A stretch of 5,474 bases of DNA from Bacillota bacterium (GCA_021793745.1 JAJYSD010000118.1:1-5474); one strand, 5' to 3'. Shown: positions 1-5,297, counted from the first letter of the stretch. Translations and numbers: made by a program. Notes: generated by a model from the letters alone, not told the origin.

Positions 1-81
1 CCTCCCCGGGAGGAAACGGAAAGACAGGTTGATCATCTATGGCGATGCCTGACCTCAAAAAATGGATTCAACCCGCAGTGA
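1..81 (+). CDS. coaE: Dephospho-CoA kinase, C-terminal end only (partial)
   Basis: An open frame enters from the left edge in frame 1 and stops at TGA 79-81. Its 26 visible residues include ETERQVDHLW, which resembles the usual CoaE C-terminal helix (pattern like LEETRRQVERLW). No catalytic part of the protein is visible, so the call rests on this short tail plus position: in B. subtilis coaE lies just upstream of gapB, nrdR, dnaB and dnaI. CoaE phosphorylates the 3' hydroxyl of dephospho-CoA with ATP, the last step of coenzyme A synthesis, in the cytosol. The stop codon overlaps an in-frame ATG (81-83) of the following transglycosylase gene, so the two are probably co-transcribed. Identification is likely but not proven by so few residues. 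Confidence 0.6.
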   Translation, partial: PPREETERQVDHLWRCLTSKNGFNPQ

Positions 82-674
82 TGGCCCTGCCGTCAAAGCG
101 AAAGATGGCCCTGGGTTTTCTTCTCCTGCTGTTGTTTTTGTTCGGCGTTTCACCGCTATTTAACCAGTGGATGTACCCCCTCAAATATGAGGAGCATATT
201 TTTTACAGCGCCGATGCGACTGGCGCCGATCCGTTCTTGGTGATGGCCATCATCCGCGTGGAGAGCAAGTTTGATCCCCACAAGCGGTCGCCGAAGGGAG
301 CCCAGGGATTGATGCAGTTGATGCCCGAAACGGTGGACTGGGTGATTTCGGAGGGGCGATTTTCCCCCGCTTTTCGCGAGCTGGTCTATGAGCCCTCGGT
401 CAATATACATATGGGCAGTTGGTACATATCCGGCCTGGTCCGGGAATTTGAGGGCAATAAAATCGCGGCGATCGCCGCTTACAATGCGGGACCGGGGAAT
501 GTGAAACGATGGATGAAGGAAGGAAGGTGGGACGGTTCCCGCCAGCGCCTGGATGCTGTTCCCTTCGGAGAAACCCGCCATTATGTCCGTCGGGTCACCT
601 TTTTTTATGAGAAGTATCGGAGCCTTTACGGACATTTGGTCGAGAGCGAAGAGGCCTACACGCTGCCCCAGTAG
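39..674 (+). CDS. Membrane-anchored lytic transglycosylase, SLT family
   Basis: This enzyme cleaves the MurNAc-GlcNAc bond of peptidoglycan with formation of a 1,6-anhydro end, outside the membrane. Residues 1-22 are basic, then a hydrophobic stretch at about 24-41 forms a signal anchor with no obvious lipobox cysteine. The SLT domain covers about 50-195: RVES carries the likely catalytic Glu75, followed by the GLMQ motif at 90-93, AYNAGPGNV at 147-155 and ETRHYV at 178-183, all family hallmarks. With 211 residues it is a small single-domain member. The start is uncertain. ATG 39 has only a weak AGG ten bases upstream and overlaps coaE by 43 bases; ATG 81 overlaps the coaE stop by one base (TGATG) and would give 197 residues with the anchor intact. 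Its place after coaE suggests co-expression with it. It probably acts in cell-wall turnover; no specific partner is evident. Confidence 0.9.
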   Translation: MAMPDLKKWIQPAVMALPSKRKMALGFLLLLLFLFGVSPLFNQWMYPLKYEEHIFYSADATGADPFLVMAIIRVESKFDPHKRSPKGAQGLMQLMPETVDWVISEGRFSPAFRELVYEPSVNIHMGSWYISGLVREFEGNKIAAIAAYNAGPGNVKRWMKEGRWDGSRQRLDAVPFGETRHYVRRVTFFYEKYRSLYGHLVESEEAYTLPQ

Positions 675-700
675 ATCGACATCGGAATTCGGGGCAGCCC

Positions 701-762
701 AAAGGGGTGCCGCACAGAGCCGGAGCCAACCGGGTTACGGACGAGCGGCACCTCTTTTTTTT
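701..762 (+). terminator. Intrinsic terminator after the transglycosylase gene
   Basis: The arms GGTGCCGC (706-713) and GCGGCACC (745-752) are perfectly complementary. The stem extends outward to 701 and 757 with one G-U pair, giving about 13 pairs. Eight T residues follow at 755-762. The loop is unusually long (31 bases) but can hold a small inner CCGG/CCGG hairpin at 720-733. It would end the coaE-transglycosylase transcript before the gapB promoter. Confidence 0.75.
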
Positions 763-768
763 CGTCCC

Positions 769-789
769 CCGGGACGGAATTTGTCCCGG
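769..789. other. Short inverted repeat upstream of the gapB promoter
   Basis: CCGGGAC (769-775) and GTCCCGG (783-789) form a perfect 7-base inverted repeat with a 7-base spacer. It ends 22 bases upstream of the gapB -35 element. A competing pairing, CGTCC 763-767 with GGACG 772-776, uses the same left arm. It may be a DNA operator, part of the terminator region, or chance. Confidence 0.35.
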
Positions 790-811
790 TGAGTCAAATT
801 AGGTCATCGCA

Positions 812-839
812 TTGCAATATGTGACATACTGATTATAAT
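812..839 (+). promoter_or_regulatory. gapB promoter (sigma-A type)
   Basis: The -10 element TATAAT (834-839) is a perfect consensus. The -35 element is TTGCAA (812-817), 4 of 6 matches, with a 16-base spacer. Transcription should start near 846, giving a leader of about 38 bases before ATG 884. The spacer contains a CcpN-like palindrome, described separately. Confidence 0.75.
818..828 (-). promoter_or_regulatory. Candidate CcpN operator, site 1
   Basis: TATGTGACATA is an 11-base palindrome (5-base arms, central G) lying between the -35 and -10 elements of gapB. Read on the minus strand it is TATGTCACATA, which fits the B. subtilis CcpN consensus TRTGHYATAYW (recalled, not looked up) at 10 of 11 positions. 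CcpN is the known repressor of gapB and pckA during growth on glycolytic sugars. Binding here would block RNA polymerase. The repressor gene itself is not in the window. Confidence 0.5.
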
Positions 840-842
840 AGT

Positions 843-863
843 AGTGGGTATTTGATACTCACT
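843..863 (+). promoter_or_regulatory. Candidate CcpN operator, site 2, within an inverted repeat at the transcription start
   Basis: TATTTGATACT (849-859) matches TRTGHYATAYW at 9 of 11 positions and starts 31 bases after site 1, close to three helical turns. It sits inside a larger inverted repeat whose arms, 843-851 and 855-863, pair at eight of nine positions (G847/T859 is the exception) around a 3-base centre. Since transcription should start near 846, the repeat could act as a DNA operator, as a 5' hairpin on the mRNA, or both. Confidence 0.4.
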
Positions 864-870
864 TTTTGAG

Positions 871-877
871 GAAGGGG
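871..877 (+). promoter_or_regulatory. gapB ribosome binding site
   Basis: GAAGGGG ends six bases before ATG 884. It decides the start: the upstream in-frame TTG at 866 would add six residues (with a Lys/Arg-rich RKGKI) but overlaps this site and has no SD of its own. GapB proteins normally begin a few residues before the VAINGFGRIGR motif, as they do from ATG 884. Confidence 0.75.
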
Positions 878-883
878 AAAATC

Positions 884-1921
884 ATGCCACTTCGGGTTGC
901 CATTAACGGTTTTGGACGAATCGGGCGGATGGTTTTCCGCAGAGCGATGCAAGAGACCGATCTTCAGGTGGTGGCGGTAAACGCCAGCTATCCCCCGGAG
1001 ACCTTGGCCCACCTGATTCAATATGACACGGTACACGGAAAGTTGCAGGGGGAAGTGGTGGCGGAGACGGACGGTTTTACTGTAAACGGTCAAAGGGTGA
1101 AATTGCTTTCCGATCGGGATCCCTCCCGCCTCCCCTGGAAGGATTTCGATATCGACGTTGTGGTGGAAGCTACCGGGAAGTTCAGGGATCGGGAGGGGGC
1201 CGGGAAGCACCTGGTGGCCGGTGCGAAGAAGGTGATCATCACGGCCCCCGGCAAGGATGAGGATGTTACCATCGTCATGGGCGTCAATGAAAACGCATAC
1301 GATCCGGAGAAACACCGCATCATCTCCAATGCCTCCTGCACCACCAACTGCCTCGCTCCCGTGGTGAAGGTGTTGCACGAGGCGTTCGGGATCGAACACG
1401 GGTTGATGACGACGGTTCATGCTTACACCAATGACCAGAACAACCTGGATAATCCCCATAAAGATCTCCGGCGGGCCCGGGCGTGCGCCCAATCGATCAT
1501 TCCAACGAAGACGGGTGCGGCCCAGGCGATCGGCAAGGTGTTGCCGGAGTTGGCCGGACGGCTGAACGGCTTGGCGCTGCGCGTTCCCACGCCCAATGTT
1601 TCCGTCGTCGATCTGGTGGCGGATCTGTCGGTCCCGGTATCGGTGGAAGAGGTGAACCAAGCCTTCAAGCAAGCCAGCAAAACGCATATGAGGGGCATTC
1701 TGCAATATTGTGAGGAGCCGCTAGTTTCCTCCGATTTTAACGGCAACGATCATTCCGCCATCGTCGATGCCCTCTCCACCATGGTGACCGGGGAGCGGCA
1801 AGTCAAGATTTTGGCCTGGTATGACAACGAGTGGGGATACGCTTGCCGCGTCGTCGATTTGGTCAAGCTGGTCGACCGGATGGAGGGCGTCGAGCCGGCG
1901 AAGCAAGAAGTGGCTTTATAA
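884..1921 (+). CDS. gapB: Glyceraldehyde-3-phosphate dehydrogenase, gluconeogenic GapB type
   Basis: This cytosolic enzyme interconverts glyceraldehyde-3-phosphate and 1,3-bisphosphoglycerate. The GapB class works mainly in the gluconeogenic direction and prefers NADP(H). From ATG 884 the protein has 345 residues, normal for the family. The nucleotide-binding motif INGFGRIGR is at 7-15. The catalytic site SNASCTTNC places Cys152, and TTVHAYTND places His179; AWYDNEWGY is at 311-319. The key point for subtype is VNASY at 32-36: NAD-dependent glycolytic GapA has Asp in this loop (VND), while here it is Ala, as in B. subtilis GapB, which fits NADP use. NPHKDLRRARAC (190-201) also resembles GapB. 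The gene has its own promoter, CcpN-like operators and terminator, so it appears monocistronic and probably repressed on glucose. In B. subtilis speD follows gapB; here it does not. A glycolytic paralogue (gapA) would be expected elsewhere. Confidence 0.96.
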   Translation: MPLRVAINGFGRIGRMVFRRAMQETDLQVVAVNASYPPETLAHLIQYDTVHGKLQGEVVAETDGFTVNGQRVKLLSDRDPSRLPWKDFDIDVVVEATGKFRDREGAGKHLVAGAKKVIITAPGKDEDVTIVMGVNENAYDPEKHRIISNASCTTNCLAPVVKVLHEAFGIEHGLMTTVHAYTNDQNNLDNPHKDLRRARACAQSIIPTKTGAAQAIGKVLPELAGRLNGLALRVPTPNVSVVDLVADLSVPVSVEEVNQAFKQASKTHMRGILQYCEEPLVSSDFNGNDHSAIVDALSTMVTGERQVKILAWYDNEWGYACRVVDLVKLVDRMEGVEPAKQEVAL

Positions 1922-1945
1922 TCGGATACGGGTGTCATACTCGGT

Positions 1946-1985
1946 TCCCGTCACCTTTTTATAGAAAAGGCGACGGGATTTTTTT
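1946..1985 (+). terminator. Strong intrinsic terminator of gapB
   Basis: TCCCGTC (1946-1952) pairs with GACGGGA (1972-1978), and CCTTTT (1954-1959) with AAAAGG (1965-1970). There is one A/C mismatch between the two blocks and a 5-base loop. Seven T residues follow at 1979-1985. This isolates gapB from nrdR. Confidence 0.93.
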
Positions 1986-2011
1986 GTTTTTAGCTTTCTT
2001 CGGAAAGAGGA

Positions 2012-2017
2012 TACAAT
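2012..2017 (+). promoter_or_regulatory. Possible -10 element for nrdR
   Basis: TACAAT (5 of 6) lies between the gapB terminator and nrdR, where a new promoter is needed. The base run 17 upstream (TTTAGC, 1989-1994) is a poor -35 element. If used, transcription would start near 2024, leaving a leader of only about 15 bases that begins at the SD. No NrdR-box pair is evident here. Confidence 0.35.
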
Positions 2018-2023
2018 GAGTAT

Positions 2024-2032
2024 GGAGGAGGG
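2024..2032 (+). promoter_or_regulatory. nrdR ribosome binding site
   Basis: GGAGGAGGG is a very strong SD. Spacing is 6 to 10 bases to ATG 2039, depending on which GGAGG is used, against almost none to the in-frame ATG 2033. It therefore selects ATG 2039, which gives the family's usual MRCPYC N-terminus. Confidence 0.8.
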
Positions 2033-2038
2033 ATGGTG

Positions 2039-2530
2039 ATGAGATGCCCTTACTGTGGATCGATGGGAAGCCGGGTGCTGGATTCCCGTCCGGCCCATGA
2101 AGGGAAGTCGATTCGGCGCCGCCGCGAGTGTGAAACCTGTGAAAGGCGGTTCACCACCTTTGAGATGGTGGAAGAGAAACCCCTCATGGTGATCAAGAAG
2201 GATGGGGGCCGGGAGGAATTCAGCCGGGAAAAGGTGCTGCGCGGACTGATCCGGGCATGCGAAAAGCGGACCGTTCCCCTGAATCAGCTGGAAGAGCTGG
2301 TGGACCGGATTGAGCGCCAACTGCGGGAGCAGGGACGGTCGGAGGTGCCATCCCGGGAAATCGGTGAAATGGTGATGGAGGGATTGGCGGAAGTGGACGA
2401 GGTGGCCTATGTCCGCTTTGCTTCGGTGTACCGGCAATTCCGGGATATCAACATGTTTGTGAAGGAACTGGAGGAATTGTTGAATCGGTCCCAGAAGTCG
2501 CTTCCGAATGTGAAAGAGAAAGATGGATGA
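2039..2530 (+). CDS. nrdR: Transcriptional repressor NrdR
   Basis: NrdR represses ribonucleotide reductase genes when dATP is plentiful, by binding paired NrdR boxes in their promoters. The protein has 163 residues from ATG 2039, close to the usual 150-160. The N-terminal zinc ribbon shows Cys3 and Cys6 (CPYC) and Cys31 and Cys34 (CETC), with the basic run SIRRRREC (24-31) between the two pairs for DNA binding. The ATP-cone spans about 48-138, with [16 protein letters not shown] (51-66) and [10 protein letters not shown] (125-134), both family signatures. A short charged tail (about 150-163) follows. Upstream in-frame starts (ATG 2033, GTG 2036) would add only two residues or one. No terminator follows, so transcripts may run on into dnaB-dnaI, an arrangement also seen in B. 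subtilis. Its target genes are not in this window. Confidence 0.97.
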   Translation: MRCPYCGSMGSRVLDSRPAHEGKSIRRRRECETCERRFTTFEMVEEKPLMVIKKDGGREEFSREKVLRGLIRACEKRTVPLNQLEELVDRIERQLREQGRSEVPSREIGEMVMEGLAEVDEVAYVRFASVYRQFRDINMFVKELEELLNRSQKSLPNVKEKDG

Positions 2531-2540
2531 ACAAAACAGG

Positions 2541-2552
2541 GTCCGATCGGAC
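2541..2552. promoter_or_regulatory. 12-base perfect palindrome upstream of the dnaB promoter
   Basis: GTCCGATCGGAC is its own reverse complement. It ends 10 bases before the -35 element of the dnaB promoter, around -57 to -46, a place suited to an activator or co-repressor. I do not recognise it as a known factor's site. Confidence 0.35.
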
Positions 2553-2562
2553 GAAGTTCGGT

Positions 2563-2591
2563 TTGTCAACGGTGAGGGGGATTGGTACAAT
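2563..2591 (+). promoter_or_regulatory. dnaB-dnaI promoter (sigma-A type)
   Basis: TTGTCA (2563-2568, 5 of 6) and TACAAT (2586-2591, 5 of 6) are separated by exactly 17 bases. Transcription should start near 2598, giving an untranslated leader of about 220 bases before dnaB. The promoter lets dnaB-dnaI be expressed apart from nrdR. Confidence 0.7.
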
Positions 2592-2821
2592 AATAGGACC
2601 CTTTGCGATCGGATTTCTTCCAAGATTGTTTCCCGAACGGACGCTGTTCATTCCAATCCTTCATTTTCCTGCTTAGTATCCTTTTACAAGCGGATTTCCT
2701 CTGCCCGGACGATTCACACCGGCTCCGGGCCCCTTTTCCAGTCGGGAAGCGCTTGGTGATGGGTGATGGTTTCCGATGGTTGCTGTTTTACCCGAAAAGG
2801 GAAGTTGAGGAGGCTTCGGGT
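2592..2821 (+). other. Long leader of dnaB, no supported gene
   Basis: The dnaB frame stays open back to a TTG at 2603, but the 73 residues this would add are rich in Cys, Phe and Pro, look unlike DnaB and lack an SD. I therefore treat the stretch as leader. It holds a 7-pair hairpin, GCCCGGA (2703-2709) with TCCGGGC (2724-2730), followed by only four T residues. It also holds a tandem GGTGATG repeat (2755-2768) and the hairpin around the dnaB ribosome binding site. I recognise no riboswitch class. Confidence 0.5.
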
Positions 2822-2822
2822 A
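2789..2822 (+). promoter_or_regulatory. Hairpin carrying the dnaB ribosome binding site in its loop
   Basis: TACCCGAA (2789-2796) pairs perfectly with TTCGGGTA (2815-2822), closing an 18-base loop. The SD AGGAGG (2808-2813) lies in the loop, eight bases before ATG 2822, and the first base of the start codon is in the stem. The SD itself sets the dnaB start at 2822. The hairpin may tune translation. Confidence 0.5.
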
Positions 2823-4288
2823 TGTCATCGATGATCTGGAAAGAGTGCACGCCGCGGGACGGCTGGTGGTGCCGGACGCTTCGGCCGATCCATGCGGCGG
2901 ATGTGAGCAGTCTTTTGCACCTGTACCAACCGATTGTCGGAACAGCGGCCATTGGTCTGTATCTCACCTTGGCCTACCAGGTCCCATTGCACCGGCCGGG
3001 TGCTTCCGAAGTCCATTCCCATCTTTATTTGATGAACCTGCTGTCACTCCCTTTGCAGGATCTGTTGGAGGCCCGTTATCGTCTGGAGGGGGTGGGCCTC
3101 GTCAACACCTACCGCTCGGACAAGGGAGAGAGGCGCCTTTACGAGTATGAGATCATTCCGCCCCTGTGTCCGGAGCGGTTTTTCCAAAGCGACGTCCTCA
3201 GCATCGCCCTGTATAACCGCCTGGGGAAGGAGCGTTATCTGACCATTCGCCGAAAACTGTTCGAGGGGGACGGGAATTACCGGAAGGATGCGAGGGGGAA
3301 AAATGTAACCAAATCCTTCCAGAGAGTGTTTGGAAGCTTCTCCCCGGCGGAGATCAGCGCAGCGGCTTCCGTCGAAAAGATGTGGAATCCCGGAGTCGAA
3401 CCGATTTCACGCGAGGGAAAACCGCCTTCTTTTTTCTCCGACGAGGACGATTTGGCCATGATCCGAATGCGGCTGGAATCCGTCCTGGATCCCGATGCCT
3501 GGACGGAAGAGGTGGAGATGCAGCTGAGAGAAATTCGCTTCCTTTACCAGCTGAGCGATTGGGATCTTCTGCGGGCGCTGCAAAATCCCTATGTGACATA
3601 CAATGGGCGAATCAATCTCGAGCGGCTTCGCAATTTTGTTTGCAACGAGTATCGCATTCGGTTCGGTGGCCTTCCCGTGGTGGTCAATCGGAATGCCTCC
3701 CCCAAGGAGGCGCACAGGGATTCCCCTCTTCCAGGGGGAGAAGGAAAGGAGGCGGTTCCCTCAAAGGAAGAGGATCATCTCAAGCGCCATCTCAAGGAAT
3801 TGGCAACCATCTCCCCCCTGGAGCTGTTATCCCACTTCCAGAACGGCATGCGCATCCCCGACGCCGATGTGGAGCTGGTGGAGCGGCTGATCCGCGAATA
3901 CGGGTTGCCCTACGGCGTGATCAATGTTCTTTTGGAGTATGTGATGTATACCCACGATTATAAACTCCCTCGACCGCTGGTGGAAAAAATCGCCGGACAC
4001 TGGAAGCGGCGCGGTGTGGAGACGGTGGAGCAGGCTTACGAACTGGCGCGAAAAGAGTTAAACTGGGAGTGGAAACGGCAGAAGCAGCAGCGAAAGCAGA
4101 CGAAAGACCGCTCTTCCCGAAAGGGATCCGACACGGAACAGTTGCCGCGGGCGTTGGTGAAACAGATGGAAGCGGAGCGCAGCGGAGGGCTGAAATCAAC
4201 GGAAGTGGATCCCCGGGTGAAGGCGGAAATTATGGACGAATTGAACCGCATGCGTGAGCGGTTCAAAGAAAAGAGGGGTTCAACGTGA
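2822..4288 (+). CDS. dnaB: DnaB, replication initiation and membrane attachment protein (helicase co-loader)
   Basis: This is the Bacillus-type DnaB, not the replicative helicase (called DnaC in Bacillus). With DnaD and DnaI it loads the helicase at oriC and at restarted forks, and it associates with the membrane. The protein has 488 residues against about 470 in B. subtilis. The N-terminal winged-helix region (about 15-145) contains LYQPIVGTAAIGLYLTL (34-50), YRLEGVGLVNTY (86-97) and the YEYEIIPPLCPERFF block (107-121), all close to B. subtilis DnaB. The C-terminal DnaB_2/DnaD-like domain (about 318-415) ends with PLVEKIAGHWKRRGV (385-399), the family's Y/L-xxx-I-xxx-W signature. A basic, Gln/Lys-rich linker (416-436) and a charged C-terminal helix follow. 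ATG 2822 is chosen for its AGGAGG eight bases upstream. The stop overlaps the dnaI start, so both are translated together. A low-complexity linker (about 293-318) separates the domains. Confidence 0.95.
   Translation: MSSMIWKECTPRDGWWCRTLRPIHAADVSSLLHLYQPIVGTAAIGLYLTLAYQVPLHRPGASEVHSHLYLMNLLSLPLQDLLEARYRLEGVGLVNTYRSDKGERRLYEYEIIPPLCPERFFQSDVLSIALYNRLGKERYLTIRRKLFEGDGNYRKDARGKNVTKSFQRVFGSFSPAEISAAASVEKMWNPGVEPISREGKPPSFFSDEDDLAMIRMRLESVLDPDAWTEEVEMQLREIRFLYQLSDWDLLRALQNPYVTYNGRINLERLRNFVCNEYRIRFGGLPVVVNRNASPKEAHRDSPLPGGEGKEAVPSKEEDHLKRHLKELATISPLELLSHFQNGMRIPDADVELVERLIREYGLPYGVINVLLEYVMYTHDYKLPRPLVEKIAGHWKRRGVETVEQAYELARKELNWEWKRQKQQRKQTKDRSSRKGSDTEQLPRALVKQMEAERSGGLKSTEVDPRVKAEIMDELNRMRERFKEKRGST
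4273..4278 (+). promoter_or_regulatory. dnaI ribosome binding site, inside dnaB
   Basis: GAGGGG lies six bases before GTG 4285, within the last codons of dnaB. It supports the rare GTG start and the 4-base GTGA overlap with the dnaB stop. The next in-frame ATG (4318) would remove conserved N-terminal residues. Confidence 0.75.
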
Positions 4289-5232
4289 ACCGGATTAACC
4301 GCTATACGGGTGAATGGATGAAAAGGATGCCCGGGCGAAAAGGAATCGAAGCCCGAGTCCAAAAGTGGCTGTCCCATCCGTCGGTGGCTCAATTTCTGCG
4401 GGATCACCCGCAGGTCTCCAAAAAGACCTTGGTTCGCTCCCTCGCACGGGTGCGCCAGTTTGTCCAGGAGCAGGAGAACTGCGCCAAATGCCCCGGCTTG
4501 GATCGCTGCCCCAATCTGGTGCAGGGTCATGCGGGGCAGCTCGTGTATTCCGGCGGTTATGTGGAGCTGTCAATGCAACCCTGTGACAAGCTAAGGGTCC
4601 GGATGGAGGAAGAGAGACGAAACCGGCTGATCCGCAGCCACTATATCCCGCGGGACATTTTGTCCGCCACCTTTGAAACGATTGTTTTGGATGCGGGACG
4701 GACCGAGGCGATTCGAGCGGCGATTCGCTTTTGCAATGCCTTTGCCGACGGTCGGCCGGAGCGCGGGCTGTATCTGTACGGCCCCTTCGGCGTGGGGAAG
4801 AGCCGAATCGCCGGGGCGATGACCCGGGAGCTGGTGCGTCACAATGTGGATTCCCTGATGGTGTATGTGCCGGACTTCATGCGGGAGATGCGCGATGCCA
4901 TCCAGGAGGGGTCCCTCCAGGAAAAGTTGGGGCGGCTGAAAAAGGCGACCGTCCTGATCCTGGACGACATCGGCGCAGAAACCCTTACGCCCTGGACCCG
5001 GGATGAGGTGTTGGGCTCCATTCTTCAATACCGGGTTTCCGAGGGGCTGCCCGTGGTCTATACGTCCAACCTGGACCTGGACGAGCTGGAGGATCACCTG
5101 GCCCACTCCCATCGGGGAGGAACGGAACGGGCGAAGGCCCGGCGGATCATGGAGCGGATCCGCCATTACGTGGATGTCTACCCGGTGGAAGGACCCAATC
5201 GCCGGCTGATGAAGGGGACGGAGGGATCTTGA
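4285..5232 (+). CDS. dnaI: DnaI, primosomal AAA+ helicase loader
   Basis: DnaI is the ATPase that holds the hexameric replicative helicase and loads it onto DNA with DnaB and DnaD. The protein has 315 residues against about 311 in B. subtilis. The N-terminal helicase-interaction domain (about 1-110) has a metal-site pattern: Cys66, Cys69, Cys75, Cys100, with His82 as a further possible ligand, matching the zinc fold known in this family. The AAA+ domain (about 130-305) shows Walker A GPFGVGKS (166-173), Walker B LILDDIGAE (224-232) and a sensor-1-like YTSN (259-262). KARRIMERIRHYVDV (284-298) carries the arginines of the arginine-finger and sensor-2 region. The start is GTG 4285 in a GTGA overlap with dnaB, with GAGGGG upstream, typical of translational coupling. 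In B. subtilis ytxB-ytxC-thrS lie downstream; here tRNA genes follow, with no U-tract terminator between. Confidence 0.97.
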   Translation: MNRINRYTGEWMKRMPGRKGIEARVQKWLSHPSVAQFLRDHPQVSKKTLVRSLARVRQFVQEQENCAKCPGLDRCPNLVQGHAGQLVYSGGYVELSMQPCDKLRVRMEEERRNRLIRSHYIPRDILSATFETIVLDAGRTEAIRAAIRFCNAFADGRPERGLYLYGPFGVGKSRIAGAMTRELVRHNVDSLMVYVPDFMREMRDAIQEGSLQEKLGRLKKATVLILDDIGAETLTPWTRDEVLGSILQYRVSEGLPVVYTSNLDLDELEDHLAHSHRGGTERAKARRIMERIRHYVDVYPVEGPNRRLMKGTEGS

Positions 5233-5257
5233 CTTCCTCCCCGGACCGGGATACAAT
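5229..5257 (+). promoter_or_regulatory. tRNA cluster promoter P1
   Basis: TTGACT (5229-5234, 5 of 6) and TACAAT (5252-5257, 5 of 6) are 17 bases apart. The -35 element contains the dnaI stop codon (5230-5232). Transcription would start near 5264, just before the hairpin at 5266-5297. Confidence 0.65.
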
Positions 5258-5265
5258 ACTTAATG

Positions 5266-5297
5266 TCCCTCAGAAAAACGGAACTTTTTCAGAGGGA
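5266..5297 (+). other. Imperfect 32-base hairpin between the two tRNA promoters
   Basis: TCCCTC pairs with GAGGGA and GAAAAA with TTTTTC, with one A/A mismatch and a 6-base loop, giving 12 pairs. No T run follows on either strand, so it is not a standard intrinsic terminator. It lies at the 5' end of a P1 transcript and just upstream of the P2 -35 element. It may be a processing or stability hairpin, an operator, or a weak terminator for dnaI. Confidence 0.55.

Noticed and set aside
701..768. T-box riboswitch resemblance (AAAGGGGTGCCGC followed by CGTCCC)
   Set aside because: No Stem I or specifier loop is present, the full T-box sequence is not there, and the downstream gene is gapB, not an aminoacyl-tRNA or amino acid gene. 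A terminator explains it.
833..1705. Long minus-strand open frame (290 codons) opposite gapB
   Set aside because: gapB is certain on the + strand. The antisense protein has His/Gly/Pro/Arg-rich composition typical of the complement of GC-rich genes, with no recognisable motif or SD.
1980..2040. NrdR boxes for self-regulation of nrdR
   Set aside because: I found no AT-rich paired boxes of the NrdR type upstream of nrdR or dnaB.
2049..2062. DnaA boxes, here TGTGGATCG and also TGTGGATTC near 4845
   Set aside because: Each matches the reverse DnaA box at only 7 of 9. They are single, inside coding sequence and not clustered, so there is no origin.
1916..2623. Minus-strand open frame (235 codons) opposite nrdR and its flanks
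   Set aside because: It spans nrdR, the gapB terminator and the dnaB promoter. It has no family motif and is best explained as a shadow of nrdR codon bias.
2744..2757. cre (CcpA) site around AAGCGCTT
   Set aside because: The core is palindromic, but the flanks fail the cre consensus at most fixed positions.
3382..3963. 193-codon + strand frame inside dnaB
   Set aside because: It lies wholly within the conserved dnaB frame, and its product is Arg/Gly/Ser-rich without domain features.
4591..5256. Minus-strand open frame (221 codons) opposite dnaI
   Set aside because: It covers the AAA+ coding region of a certain gene and has no motif or promoter of its own.
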